From Pelagihabitans pacificus (GTDB lineage Bacteria; Bacteroidota; Bacteroidia; Flavobacteriales; Flavobacteriaceae): a DNA stretch of 64,000 nt. Shown piece after piece: positions 34,621 through 43,637 of this stretch; position 1 is the stretch's first letter; every line of letters begins with the position of its first letter. Where the stretch lies: positions 186,001 to 250,000 of the forward strand of contig NZ_VIKU02000001.1 of the NCBI RefSeq assembly GCF_009371985.2. Direction: 5' to 3'. A model generated the notes under the pieces. It was given only the letters and a program-made list of their open reading frames with translations, made no database searches and was not told the DNA's origin. A program made the translations under genes and the position numbers.

Positions 34621-35263
34621 ATTTACCCTTGCCAAAATCCTTCACTCCGGCCAAAATAGGAATGTCCAAAGCGTTTACACTGGGAACGATCGGACAGGAG
34701 TACTTTTTGTTATACACGCAATAGGGATTATAGGCCTTATTAAAATCGATAATGATGGAATCTCCCTTGGGAATCCGCAAATCGATGTAACGACCTCCTG
34801 CATACGTCTGTTCCCCGTTGGTAGCATCGGCAAAGGGAAGAAACAAATAGTCTTCGTAGCCTTCTTGCCGTATCAACTCCTCGTTTTGATACATCTCGAG
34901 TTGATAGGGCCTGCCTTTCAAAACGAAATGTGCAAGGCCGTACACCCGCTCTTTTGAAACCCTTTCGGTGGTCGTGGGCATATCGAAAGGTAAGGCCTCC
35001 GGGGTGCGAACCAATTTTGCCCGCACCACATAATTCGTATCCGGGGTAAAAAAATCGAGCGACTCAAAATCTTTTCGGTACCTGTCCGGCAAAGGAGACG
35101 TCTCCGGGTTTTTGAACTCCGCATTCAACTTTTTTTGAAATTCCAAGATGCTCGACAAGGCGTCATCTTCGACCATTTCGATAGTTTGCCCGACCTCATC
35201 ATGGTATTTCCTATCGCCTTTACAGCTTGGTAGTAGTAGTAAGAGAATGAACAGGTAACGCAT
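34619..35263 (-). CDS. DUF1684 domain lipoprotein
   Basis: Predicted lipoprotein. The signal MRYLFILLLLLPSC has a lipobox ending at Cys14. The DUF1684 family is recognised by the two C-terminal blocks GRYIDLRIPKGDSIIIDFN and NPYCVYNKKYSCPIVP (fragments of longer motifs), which contain two cysteines. The ATG at 35263 is preferred to the upstream frame start because it begins the lipoprotein signal and a perfect -7 element lies 22 bp before it. The function is unknown. Confidence 0.9.
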   Translation of the reverse strand: MRYLFILLLLLPSCKGDRKYHDEVGQTIEMVEDDALSSILEFQKKLNAEFKNPETSPLPDRYRKDFESLDFFTPDTNYVVRAKLVRTPEALPFDMPTTTERVSKERVYGLAHFVLKGRPYQLEMYQNEELIRQEGYEDYLFLPFADATNGEQTYAGGRYIDLRIPKGDSIIIDFNKAYNPYCVYNKKYSCPIVPSVNALDIPILAGVKDFGKGK

Positions 35264-35284
35264 GGTATGTGACATTCGATTTGT

Positions 35285-35292
35285 CAAAAATA
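35285..35292 (-). promoter_or_regulatory. -7 promoter element of the DUF1684 gene
   Basis: Minus strand TATTTTTG matches TAnnTTTG, 21 bp upstream of the ATG at 35263. Confidence 0.5.
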
Positions 35293-35356
35293 CAATTTTA
35301 CCGTTTTATCGATTTTGACAAATTGGTCGTACCTTTCCCATAGAAATTCCGAATGA

Positions 35357-36097
35357 ATGAAGAATGCAGCGATAATCTTGATTAGTATCCTTTCGACGCT
35401 GGGCTGCGTACGACAAGCCAAAGAGGGCGATGCTTCCCAAAGCTCCACTGAAAGAACATTCCCCGAATTAGCACCCAACCGCTATAACGTTGCCTTTCTA
35501 ATTATGAACGGCACCTATAATACGGAGTTTACCGCTCCTTACGACATTTTTCAGCATACCCAATACCGCCAAAACATCAAGGCCATGAATACTTTTATAG
35601 TGGCGAACACCCTAGAACCCATAACGACTTTTGAGGGCGTACGTATTCTACCTGATTTTGACTATACCCAAGATTCAATTCCGCCGATCGATATTCTAGT
35701 GGTTCCTAGTGCGGAGCACCATTTGGATAGTGATTTAAAGGATACCGCGATGCTGAATTTCGTCAAAAAAGTTGACCAAAAAGCACTGTTCGTGACCAGC
35801 CATTGCGATGGGGCTTTTGTACTTGCAAAGGCTGGGTTGCTTGATTCGGTTGTTTCGACCACTTTTCCCAGTGACATTGAAGCGTATAAAACGATGTTCC
35901 CTAAACTCAAGGTGAAAGACAGTGTGCTATTTGTGCATGATGGTAAATACATTACCTCGGCAGGTGGTGCCAAGAGTTTTGAGGCAGCCCTCTACCTCTG
36001 TGAACAACTATACGGAAAAGAAATCGCCGAATCGCTTGCCAAAGGCTTGGTCATCCAGTGGAAGTTGAGTGAGGTGCCCCATCTTATTCCTCAATAA
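35357..36097 (+). CDS. DJ-1/PfpI family protein with lipoprotein signal
   Basis: Class I glutamine-amidotransferase-like protein of 246 residues. The DJ-1/PfpI nucleophile elbow is VTSHCDGA with Cys150, and the FLIMNGTYNTEF block carries the helper Glu. The N terminus MKNAAIILISILSTLGC is a lipoprotein signal with Cys17, so the domain should sit outside the cytoplasm, unlike most DJ-1 proteins. Related domains include AraC-type sensors and glyoxalases. No HTH domain is present here. Its 3' end overlaps the convergent hydrolase-like gene by 14 nt. Confidence 0.85.
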   Translation: MKNAAIILISILSTLGCVRQAKEGDASQSSTERTFPELAPNRYNVAFLIMNGTYNTEFTAPYDIFQHTQYRQNIKAMNTFIVANTLEPITTFEGVRILPDFDYTQDSIPPIDILVVPSAEHHLDSDLKDTAMLNFVKKVDQKALFVTSHCDGAFVLAKAGLLDSVVSTTFPSDIEAYKTMFPKLKVKDSVLFVHDGKYITSAGGAKSFEAALYLCEQLYGKEIAESLAKGLVIQWKLSEVPHLIPQ

Positions 36098-37493
36098 TCT
36101 CATAGCGGGCATCTTTTAGATACTTCTCTATCAAATCATTGAACTCCGGTGTAATACGCAAAAGGGCCGTACCTTCCAAAGAATAGAGTTTATCAACATC
36201 GGTATATCCGTTTTTAAGTAGTTCTTCGAGATAGAACAAGGCGGTGCCATAGTCATCTACCTTGGCACTATTGGAGATTACCTTTAAATAATATTCGAAA
36301 GCGTTCGGCTCGGTAATGGTCTTAAGCATATACAGGAAGTTCAAGGCTTCCATATCTACAGGCTGCTGTAAACGAATCAAATCGATATTATCCTCGATCA
36401 AGGCATTGAGATAGCCGTTGAGCCTTCTTCCCATTTGACGGGTAAAGCGGTCGCCGCTTTTTTCATATTTCGCCAATTCCTCCATTTGATAGTTCCACCA
36501 GCCCAAGTTGTTGTAATTATAGGTAAGGATATCTTCCTCCAAATAGTAGTCATAATCGTCTTTTATAAAGGATTCCTTGAAAAAAACAGTGTTCTGACTT
36601 CGGTTTTGGCTCCGGTATCCTCTGCTTCTCTTAACCGTTTTGGCACTCGTACGCAGTGAATCGACATTCCTTAGGGGTGTGTATACATCGATTAATTCCT
36701 CAAGTAAATCGTGCGCCATCCATTGCTTTTGTTCCGTCATCAAACGGTTTACATGGTTCAGATTTTCCTTATAGGTACGGGCTATGAAAATACTATCGCG
36801 AGCGACATTTTTTTTGGCCATTTCGGCCAGTGATAACATTTCCATTGCCTTGGATATATATTCGGGAGAAGGCCATTCGGCACCTCCATCAAAAACTAGC
36901 AACTGGTTGGGAAATCCTTTTTTATTCAGTTCTTTTTCGAGGTAAAGCATTTCTGGATAATTGAAATCCTCGTTCCCTACAATGCCCAAAAAATGGAAGG
37001 GTTTTCGGCTATTCAATAGTTCCATGTTCGCAATCGGTGCCCCACATGAAATCACTCCTTTGATGTCGTTAACGAAAGTAGGCACCATCGACGCAAAGCG
37101 ACCCCCGGCCGCGAAGCCGGCAGCATAAAGTCTATTGGGATCCAACGGTAATAGCGCGGCAACACTCGAGAGCAAACGCCCCGATATGAGGATGTTTTTC
37201 GCAATGCTAAGGCTATCCTGAATGTTATTGGAGGCTGCTAGAATATATCCCTGTTTCTCGGCCGCCTCGCGAAACATACCAAGGGCCTGGCGACCCTTAC
37301 CCTGCATGTCGAATATGAAGATTACGGGCCACTTTTTGGAAACGTCGAAACGTTTCGGTATGTAAAGGGCATAATCCTCTGGAATGGTGTCGTTCACTTG
37401 AATGGAATCTATAACGATACCTTTTCTCAGCGTTAGTTGCGCCGTCGAGGAAAAAGCGGCCCCGAGTGCCAATACCAGTAAAAATTGTTTCAT
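36084..37493 (-). CDS. Secreted alpha/beta hydrolase-fold protein lacking catalytic residues
   Basis: Exported protein (signal to about residue 18) with an esterase-like alpha/beta hydrolase domain at 25-225 and a helical C-terminal half of about 240 residues. The nucleophile elbow is GFAAG (126-130), with Ala128 where the catalytic Ser should be, and the histidine loop reads DGGAEWP (Ala205) where related esterases have His. Both changes point to a non-enzymatic binding protein. The C-terminal half has TPR-like helices (YGTALFYLEELLKNGYTD). Function unknown. Confidence 0.8.
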   Translation of the reverse strand: MKQFLLVLALGAAFSSTAQLTLRKGIVIDSIQVNDTIPEDYALYIPKRFDVSKKWPVIFIFDMQGKGRQALGMFREAAEKQGYILAASNNIQDSLSIAKNILISGRLLSSVAALLPLDPNRLYAAGFAAGGRFASMVPTFVNDIKGVISCGAPIANMELLNSRKPFHFLGIVGNEDFNYPEMLYLEKELNKKGFPNQLLVFDGGAEWPSPEYISKAMEMLSLAEMAKKNVARDSIFIARTYKENLNHVNRLMTEQKQWMAHDLLEELIDVYTPLRNVDSLRTSAKTVKRSRGYRSQNRSQNTVFFKESFIKDDYDYYLEEDILTYNYNNLGWWNYQMEELAKYEKSGDRFTRQMGRRLNGYLNALIEDNIDLIRLQQPVDMEALNFLYMLKTITEPNAFEYYLKVISNSAKVDDYGTALFYLEELLKNGYTDVDKLYSLEGTALLRITPEFNDLIEKYLKDARYEIIEE

Positions 37494-37703
37494 TTGCCTT
37501 TTATATTGCGCTTTGTAATTAATGAACTTCTTTCAACTTTTTGAATTGGCTAGGTACATTTTTAGGGTTCCATTCAAGTGCTTATCGAAATATGTGTATT
37601 TCACTAGTACCGATTATCAAAAATAGGGCCAAAGCGGCCGATTCTTAAAATTAAGTAATATTTATGTGGTTTCGGTGAAGATGGGTTAAAAAGTAACTGC
37701 GAT

Positions 37704-38528
37704 TCATTCCCCTATCAAGCCCATTTCAACTCCCTCGGAGTACGCAATTTTCACATTGTTGGCGTTGAATGCTTTCTTGATCGCGGTATTGGCATTAAAG
37801 GTAACTTCCCAAAAATCATCCGGCAGCACGTAAGGTCTCACGATAAGGGTAATGCTGTGACTGTCGAAATTCAAGATTCCTATTTCCGGCTCGGGACTCG
37901 ACAATATTTTGGAAACCGTGGCCAATGCGGTTCGAATAATTTGCCGTACCCTTGGAAAGCTTTCCTCGTAGGGCATGGTCACCTCCAATTCCAAGCGTAT
38001 CATTCCCCGTTCGGAGTAGTTGGTGACCACCGAATCAGTGATCATTGAGTTAGGAATGATTAAAATTTTGTTTCCAGGGGTCAACACATCGGTACTAAAA
38101 ATACCGATTTCCTTTACCCTACCGAATTTGTCCTCTACCTGTACCCAATCGCCTATTTTGTAAGGTTTTAAAGTCAATATCAAAATACCCGACGCAAAGT
38201 TCCCCAAGCTCCCTTGCAAGGCCATACCAATGGCAAAACCGGCGGCCGCCAGAATGGCGAAAAGTCCCGTCAGGTCTGCACCCAATATAGAAGCGATTAC
38301 AAAAAGTACGGCTCCCTTTAAAATAACACTTACGGTAGAAGAAAGGAAGGGGCGGAGCGTTTCGGAAAAACCTGTTTTCTTAAGGGCTTGTGCAACGAGT
38401 TGCACCACTTTTTTAACCACTTTGAAACCAATCCATAGAATAATACCGGCCAGAATGATCTTAGGGAGATAAAACACCGCTTTGTCAATAGCAATCTGTA
38501 AATACTCATTGAATTTTTCCCATTCCAT
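37704..38528 (-). CDS. MscS-type mechanosensitive ion channel (small)
   Basis: Second MscS homologue, 274 residues and close to E. coli MscS in size. Three membrane helices (about 20-110) lead to the pore helix GMALQGSLGNFASGILIL and the beta domain (YKIGDWVQVEDKFGRVKEIG, ILIIPN). It lies alone between the hydrolase-like gene and the AGCS symporter with gaps of over 200 bp on both sides. It should release solutes on hypo-osmotic shock. Confidence 0.95.
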   Translation of the reverse strand: MEWEKFNEYLQIAIDKAVFYLPKIILAGIILWIGFKVVKKVVQLVAQALKKTGFSETLRPFLSSTVSVILKGAVLFVIASILGADLTGLFAILAAAGFAIGMALQGSLGNFASGILILTLKPYKIGDWVQVEDKFGRVKEIGIFSTDVLTPGNKILIIPNSMITDSVVTNYSERGMIRLELEVTMPYEESFPRVRQIIRTALATVSKILSSPEPEIGILNFDSHSITLIVRPYVLPDDFWEVTFNANTAIKKAFNANNVKIAYSEGVEMGLIGE

Positions 38529-38746
38529 AGTTTAAAATAAGGGATTTAATCGCTTTCCTACAAATTTTAAATTTCTTTTGTTTTGGAATCCAATAAATGC
38601 CTTGCCGAAATACGCTATTGTCTGGATAGATTCCATTGGAAACCGAAAAGAAACAATAGTGGCGAAAAACATCGGGTACGAAGATATTGCCTGTATGGCG
38701 GTTCCAATCTTTAAGGAAGGTTCATGATTTTATTGCATCTTGGATA

Positions 38747-40330
38747 CTATTCACCATGGGTTTTGATATTGGCAATCGCCTGCCGATAAACCACAAGTTC
38801 CTCCTTCACTTTAGGGAGTAAAACAAAGAGTCCTATCATATTCGGGACCAACATGGAAAATATCATGGCATCTGAAAAATCGGTGACGGACCCAAGGCTT
38901 GCGGCGGCACCCACAATCACGAAAAAACAAAACAACGTCTTATAAGTATACTCCATCCGTTTCCCTCTTCCGAAAAGAAACGACCACGCTTGGTAGCCAT
39001 AGTACGACCAAGATATCATCGAGGAAAAAGCGAAAAGAATCACTGCGAAAGAGAGCAAGTACGGAAACCAGGAAATACCGCTTTTTAACGCATTGGATGT
39101 TAATATCACTCCCTGCGCATCGGAAATCGTAGCTCCGATGACCAGTTGTCCGGAGACGATGAGCACTAGTGCGGTCATGGTGCACACCACCACGGTATCT
39201 ATAAATGGTTCTAGCAGCGCCACCATACCTTCGCTCGCGGGATACGTGGTCTTCACCGCCGCATGGGCAATAGAAGCCGAGCCAATACCGGCCTCGTTGG
39301 AGAAAGCGGCGCGTTTGAAGCCTTGAATGAGTACCCCGACAAATCCACCAGCGATTCCTTCCGGACGGAACGCCCCATCGAATATCGACCGAAAAGCCCC
39401 TGGCAAGGCCTCGTAATTGATGGCCAAGACCGCAAGGACCGCAAGGACATATATGACCACCATGGCCGGCACAATCTTATCTGTGACCTTGGCAATTTTT
39501 TTGATGCCCCCAATAATAACGATAGCAACCAGGCCGGCCATCACCAACCCGAAGAGCCATCCCTTACCGAATATGAAACTGTCCTTACCACCGCTCACAT
39601 ATTCAAACAATTGAAATGCTTGATTTACCTGAAACATATTTCCGCCTCCGAAAGAACCGCCAATGCACATTACCGCAAATAGAACAGCCAATATTTTTCC
39701 AAATTTGTCGAGTCCCCTCTCCCTGAGACCTTTTTTCAAATAATACATGGGACCACCATAAACCGTTCCGTTTTCATCGATCTCCCTGTATTTTACTCCC
39801 AAGGTGCATTCCACGAATTTAGAGGCCATTCCCAGGAAACCCACCAAAACCATCCAAAAGGTGGCTCCAGGACCCCCAACTGACAAAGCGATCGCCACAC
39901 CGGCAATATTACCCAGTCCTACCGTGGCGGATAACGCGGCCGTGAGTGCCTGAAAATGGGTAACCTCCCCATATTGACCTTCGATTCCGATGGTATCTGG
40001 AATATCATCTTCCACTGAGGATGAAGACTCGGTATACGAACCCACCGGGTCGGGTTCCAGATCATCGTACTTTCCTTGTACAATTTTCACGGAAGTAGAA
40101 AAACCGCCTAGGTTGATTCCCTTGAAATAAAGAGTAAAATAGCTTGCCCCTAAAATCAACACCAGTAAAACCCAAGGAATACCCACCTCCTCGGTAATCG
40201 GTATTTCGGAGAAAATCGCATCGACAAACCAACCGGTAACGTTCTCAAATTGTTCGTTGATTCGGTCGTCTATCGACATTTGGGCAGAAGAAAGTAAAAA
40301 AACAATCGTCGGTTTGATAAGATAATCCAT
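38747..40330 (-). CDS. Alanine or glycine:cation symporter (AGCS family)
   Basis: Sodium-coupled amino-acid transporter with about eleven membrane helices in 527 residues. Family hallmarks include ALSATVGLGNIAGVAIALS and GGPGATFWMV in the first half and GFKRAAFSNEAGIGSASIAHAA in the second, here cited as fragments. The N-terminal 45 residues contain a hydrophobic segment that resembles a signal. An insert of about 25 residues rich in Asp, Ser and Glu (near 90-115) is unusual for the family. It follows the LuxR/7TM regulator gene. Confidence 0.94.
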   Translation of the reverse strand: MDYLIKPTIVFLLSSAQMSIDDRINEQFENVTGWFVDAIFSEIPITEEVGIPWVLLVLILGASYFTLYFKGINLGGFSTSVKIVQGKYDDLEPDPVGSYTESSSSVEDDIPDTIGIEGQYGEVTHFQALTAALSATVGLGNIAGVAIALSVGGPGATFWMVLVGFLGMASKFVECTLGVKYREIDENGTVYGGPMYYLKKGLRERGLDKFGKILAVLFAVMCIGGSFGGGNMFQVNQAFQLFEYVSGGKDSFIFGKGWLFGLVMAGLVAIVIIGGIKKIAKVTDKIVPAMVVIYVLAVLAVLAINYEALPGAFRSIFDGAFRPEGIAGGFVGVLIQGFKRAAFSNEAGIGSASIAHAAVKTTYPASEGMVALLEPFIDTVVVCTMTALVLIVSGQLVIGATISDAQGVILTSNALKSGISWFPYLLSFAVILFAFSSMISWSYYGYQAWSFLFGRGKRMEYTYKTLFCFFVIVGAAASLGSVTDFSDAMIFSMLVPNMIGLFVLLPKVKEELVVYRQAIANIKTHGE

Positions 40331-40455
40331 GGCTTCCCTTTGGGTTTTGGTAGCAAATTTGAGCCTTGTAAAAGAATGGGAAAAGGTTACCTACTGTTCA
40401 AATTTTTAAAACGACTACTTAAGTATGGGAAAAAATCAGGACAAGGAAGGGATAT

Positions 40456-41568
40456 TTACGAATGCGGTTTCAAGGTCGAATACCTTAGCAAATCGTTCTC
40501 TTGGGCATATTGGATCAATTGCCCCTTACCGCCTGAACCACTGATTTTCAGTACTTTCTTAATCTGATGCACATGTGCCTGAAATCCGTCTACACTAATA
40601 TGCATGGCCTCTGCGATTTCGGTATATGATTTTTGCGCACCCCAAACGGCTAGATTGCCCAAGACTTCCTTTTGACGCTCAGAAAGTTCTATTTTGCTCG
40701 CCTCTGTAATTTGGTTCAGTTCATCCTTTAATTTGACAATGGTATCGAGATGGCTTTCATTTGCCAGTAGCAATTGCCTGTTTATTTTTTCCAATTGCCG
40801 CTTTTCCAACAGGGTTACCTCCAAATGGGATTGCTTTTCCTCCTTTTCCGATAAAAACTTCCAGCTATACAATAAAATGGAGAACAAAAGAATAAAGAGA
40901 AATTTGAACGAAATTGCGGTAACGGTGCCCAATACTTTCCAGGAGGCATCATCGATAAATGTCGGAATCCTGTTCGCTGGAACAATACGATGGGTAACCG
41001 CGATAACAATCAGCACGAAGAGCGCAAGACTTGGGAGATACATGAAGCGCATATTTCGATGACTAAAAGCCCTATTTAGGGCATGAAGTAGTGCAAAGGC
41101 CACTATAATCGAGATGGGAATATCGATCAACCAGATGAACGAGTTGCTTATCGCCTCATTTTGGTAGGAGGCAGCGAAGAATACAAAGATCAACATGGCT
41201 ATAATCCCTAAATAAATTGAGATAAACTCCCGCTCTGAAAAACGGGCAACGAAGCGTACGATCATATTGGGCTTCCCCTTATATTCAATCGATGGCAATG
41301 ACAAGAGGATGAACAGCGAATTTAAAAGAGAGATACATACCCCTGCATAAGTCAACAATTTATTGTTCGGGGACCCTTCCAAACCAACAACCACCATCAA
41401 GTTGAGTAAAGCGCCAAAACCCCAGACAAAAATCGCCCAACCAAACCATAAGATTCCTTTACTTCCCAGGGAGGCAGCACCAGCGAGTTGCTCCCGTTTA
41501 TAGATACGTTGAATGACCACGGCAGTAATCAAACATACGATAGCGGTAATGGCATACTCTAAAATCAT
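40456..41568 (-). CDS. Seven-helix membrane protein with C-terminal LuxR-type HTH
   Basis: Predicted membrane-bound transcription regulator of 370 residues. The first 245 residues hold seven hydrophobic helices. A short coiled-coil (about 250-285, KEEKQSHLEVTLLEKRQLEK) leads to a LuxR/GerE-type helix-turn-helix: ELSERQKEVLGNL, SYTEIAEAMHISVDGFQAHVHQIKKVL (fragment). The fusion suggests direct signalling from the membrane to DNA. It is upstream of the AGCS symporter gene on the same strand (126-bp gap) and may regulate it. Confidence 0.88.
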   Translation of the reverse strand: MILEYAITAIVCLITAVVIQRIYKREQLAGAASLGSKGILWFGWAIFVWGFGALLNLMVVVGLEGSPNNKLLTYAGVCISLLNSLFILLSLPSIEYKGKPNMIVRFVARFSEREFISIYLGIIAMLIFVFFAASYQNEAISNSFIWLIDIPISIIVAFALLHALNRAFSHRNMRFMYLPSLALFVLIVIAVTHRIVPANRIPTFIDDASWKVLGTVTAISFKFLFILLFSILLYSWKFLSEKEEKQSHLEVTLLEKRQLEKINRQLLLANESHLDTIVKLKDELNQITEASKIELSERQKEVLGNLAVWGAQKSYTEIAEAMHISVDGFQAHVHQIKKVLKISGSGGKGQLIQYAQENDLLRYSTLKPHS

Positions 41569-41686
41569 GAGTTTCGGAAAGTTTCCGGGCTAAGTTACTA
41601 AAATGCGTGTATTGGCACTGCTTAACCACTGTGTAACCATTACAAGTCCTATGAGATCCACTGTGTATGATTCGACAAGCAAAACC

Positions 41687-42136
41687 TTACTGATTTTTTC
41701 GAATATGGGCATTTCGAACTACCGTTGATAGGATAATATGAGTGCGGGTTTCCCCGTATTGAATCAACCGATCAATAAACTTCTCCAAATGAAACTGGTC
41801 TTTTAGAACGACTTCCATAACGATGTTCTCATTACCTGTAATCCGATAACAATTGATTACTTCATCCAAGGTAGCCACAAGCGCCAAAAAAGGTTTTAAT
41901 TTTCCCATAAAGGCACGTAAAGTAATTATGGCCCTAAGCTGATGGCCGGTCAGCACATGGGACACCATGGCATGATACCCCTCTAGAATCCCCATGTCTT
42001 CCATCTTCTTCACACGTTCGGCAACGGCAGGGGGTGTAAGACCAACTTTACGGCCGATATTGGCGAAAGATTCCCTTGCATTTTTTTGAAGGCAATTCAA
42101 GATCGCCCAGTTCAAATCGTCTATCTTAATATTCAA
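41687..42136 (-). CDS. Lrp/AsnC family transcriptional regulator
   Basis: Feast/famine regulator of 149 residues. The HTH is at 5-55 (LNWAILNCLQKNARESFANIGRKVGLTPPAVAERVKKMEDMGIL, read as LTPPAVAERVKKME) and the RAM/AsnC ligand domain at 65-140 with the ITGNENIVMEV block. The start codon is a TTG, which gives the normal family N terminus. It is divergent from the four-helix-bundle gene with a 120-bp gap. The amino-acid effector is unknown. Nearby AGCS transport makes an amino-acid role plausible. Confidence 0.93.
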   Translation of the reverse strand: MNIKIDDLNWAILNCLQKNARESFANIGRKVGLTPPAVAERVKKMEDMGILEGYHAMVSHVLTGHQLRAIITLRAFMGKLKPFLALVATLDEVINCYRITGNENIVMEVVLKDQFHLEKFIDRLIQYGETRTHIILSTVVRNAHIRKNQ

Positions 42137-42255
42137 AACTTTATTTATTTATTTTCTTTGTATCAAAAGTAAAAATACTTTTAGGCTTATTATTCCAAAG
42201 ATAAATAATCCAGATGGGATGTAACTTTATGTTTCTATTTTTTGAAGGAGAACGT

Positions 42256-42663
42256 ATGTCCCAAAAGAATCTCACATCGCTCCCTGTATACGGGAAAGCT
42301 TTGGAACTCTGCAACATGAGCAGGGAGATAGCATCCTATGTCTCATTCAACAAAGATCTGCTCAAATTATACCAGTCGAAGAGTTTAAGAGACCACATTG
42401 CAGACGCCTTGTTGACGGACGCCATTTTGATTCCCCAACAAATTGCCCAGGCCGAACAGGCAAGCTCATACAGAGAACGAATGCGACGTGCTTCATTTAT
42501 CGGTATTATGATACGAAATATAAATTCGTACTGCACGGGTTTGGAAAAGGACGGTGTTAGGGAAAAAGAATACCTAGATTTGCTACGAGCCGAGATAAAA
42601 AGTTTCCGGTCCTCGTTCAAGAAATGGCGCAAGGCACTTTCCGGGGATTCCCGTCAGGGATAA
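42256..42663 (+). CDS. Four-helix bundle protein of the S23/Avd type
   Basis: 135-residue all-alpha protein resembling the 23S rRNA intervening-sequence (S23) and DGR Avd proteins: VYGKALELCNMSREIASYV, an L-R-DHIADALLTDAILIPQQIAQAEQ helix, and RERMRRASFIGIMIRNINSY (fragments). The ATG at 42256 is set because a strong Shine-Dalgarno sequence GAAGGAG lies 5 nt before it, which is unusual in Bacteroidota. No reverse transcriptase or variable-repeat region is in the window, so a diversity-generating role is not supported. It is divergent from the Lrp gene. Function unknown. Confidence 0.78.
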   Translation: MSQKNLTSLPVYGKALELCNMSREIASYVSFNKDLLKLYQSKSLRDHIADALLTDAILIPQQIAQAEQASSYRERMRRASFIGIMIRNINSYCTGLEKDGVREKEYLDLLRAEIKSFRSSFKKWRKALSGDSRQG

Positions 42664-42721
42664 TTACATCCCATCCAATCAAAAAAGCATTGATTTTAGT
42701 ATGAAAGGAGGTTTAATCCGC

Positions 42722-42729
42722 TAATTTTG
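42722..42729 (+). promoter_or_regulatory. -7 promoter element of purU
   Basis: TAATTTTG matches TAnnTTTG. It includes the TTG at 42727 that would be the first possible start of purU, so translation probably begins at the TTG at 42748. Confidence 0.45.
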
Positions 42730-42747
42730 CGATGTAAACTGGTATCC

Positions 42748-43599
42748 TTGAAAACTACCATTCTCATACATTGTAACGATCAAGCGGGAATCGTGCATGC
42801 CGTAACCGGTTTTATACAGGCAAAGGGAGGGAACATCGTATACCTTGACCAACATGTCGACAAGCAGGCGAACGTATTCTTTATGCGATTGGAAAGCGAT
42901 TTTGAACATAGTGCCCCAACCCTTGATACCCTGAACAGGGAGTTTAGTAAAAAACTGGCCGTACCGTACCAAATGCAATGGAGTATTCACTCGCATAACG
43001 AAAAACCTAAAATGGCGCTGTTTGTCTCCAAGTATAACCATTGCCTTTATGACCTGTTGAGCAGGTTCAATGCAGGTGAGCTTCAGGTTGAAATTCCGTT
43101 CATTATCAGTAATCATACTACCTTGAAATCCATTGCCGATCAATTCGGCGTTCCCTTCTACCATATTCCTATGACCAAGGAAACCAAAGCTAGTGCGGAA
43201 AAGACGCAACTGGAGCTTTTAGTATCGCATAAGGTAGATTTCATTGTTCTAGCTCGGTATATGCAAATCGTCAGTAAAACATTAATTGACAGATACCCCA
43301 ATAAAATCATCAATATCCACCATTCATTTTTGCCAGCGTTTGCCGGGGCCAAACCTTACCATGCCGCTTTTGAAAGAGGGGTTAAGATCATTGGTGCCAC
43401 CAGCCACTATGTTACGGAAGAGCTAGATGCAGGCCCTATCATTGAACAAGATGTCACGACAGTCTCCCACTCGCACAGTATCAATGACTTTATCGCAAAA
43501 GGCAGGGATTTGGAAAAAATCGTCCTCTCCCGTGCGGTAAAACTACATGTTGAAAGAAAAACAATGGTCTACAACAATAAAACAGTAATTTTTTCGTAA
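42748..43599 (+). CDS. purU: Formyltetrahydrofolate deformylase PurU
   Basis: Hydrolase that turns 10-formyl-THF into THF and formate, balancing the one-carbon pool. An N-terminal ACT domain (1-75, TILIHCNDQAGIVHAV) precedes the formyltransferase domain (85-280) with the SKYNHCLYDLL and NIHHSFLPAFAGAKPYH blocks, the latter with the catalytic His pair, and the Asp of LDAGPIIEQDV. A TTG at 42748 is the favoured start, because the TTG at 42727 lies inside the promoter element. The DUF4197 gene follows 39 nt later. Confidence 0.9.
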   Translation: MKTTILIHCNDQAGIVHAVTGFIQAKGGNIVYLDQHVDKQANVFFMRLESDFEHSAPTLDTLNREFSKKLAVPYQMQWSIHSHNEKPKMALFVSKYNHCLYDLLSRFNAGELQVEIPFIISNHTTLKSIADQFGVPFYHIPMTKETKASAEKTQLELLVSHKVDFIVLARYMQIVSKTLIDRYPNKIINIHHSFLPAFAGAKPYHAAFERGVKIIGATSHYVTEELDAGPIIEQDVTTVSHSHSINDFIAKGRDLEKIVLSRAVKLHVERKTMVYNNKTVIFS

Positions 43600-43637
43600 C
43601 AACCCTGTGCATGCATATTCAATTTAATACCAATTCC

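Noticed and set aside
37586-37601. Palindrome GAAATA-TGTG-TATTTC upstream of the MscS/hydrolase gap as an operator.
   Set aside because: Short AT-rich palindromes of this kind are expected by chance and it is not positioned near a recognised promoter.
42256-42663. Diversity-generating retroelement suggested by the Avd-like protein.
   Set aside because: No reverse transcriptase, template repeat or variable repeat was seen in the 64 kb.
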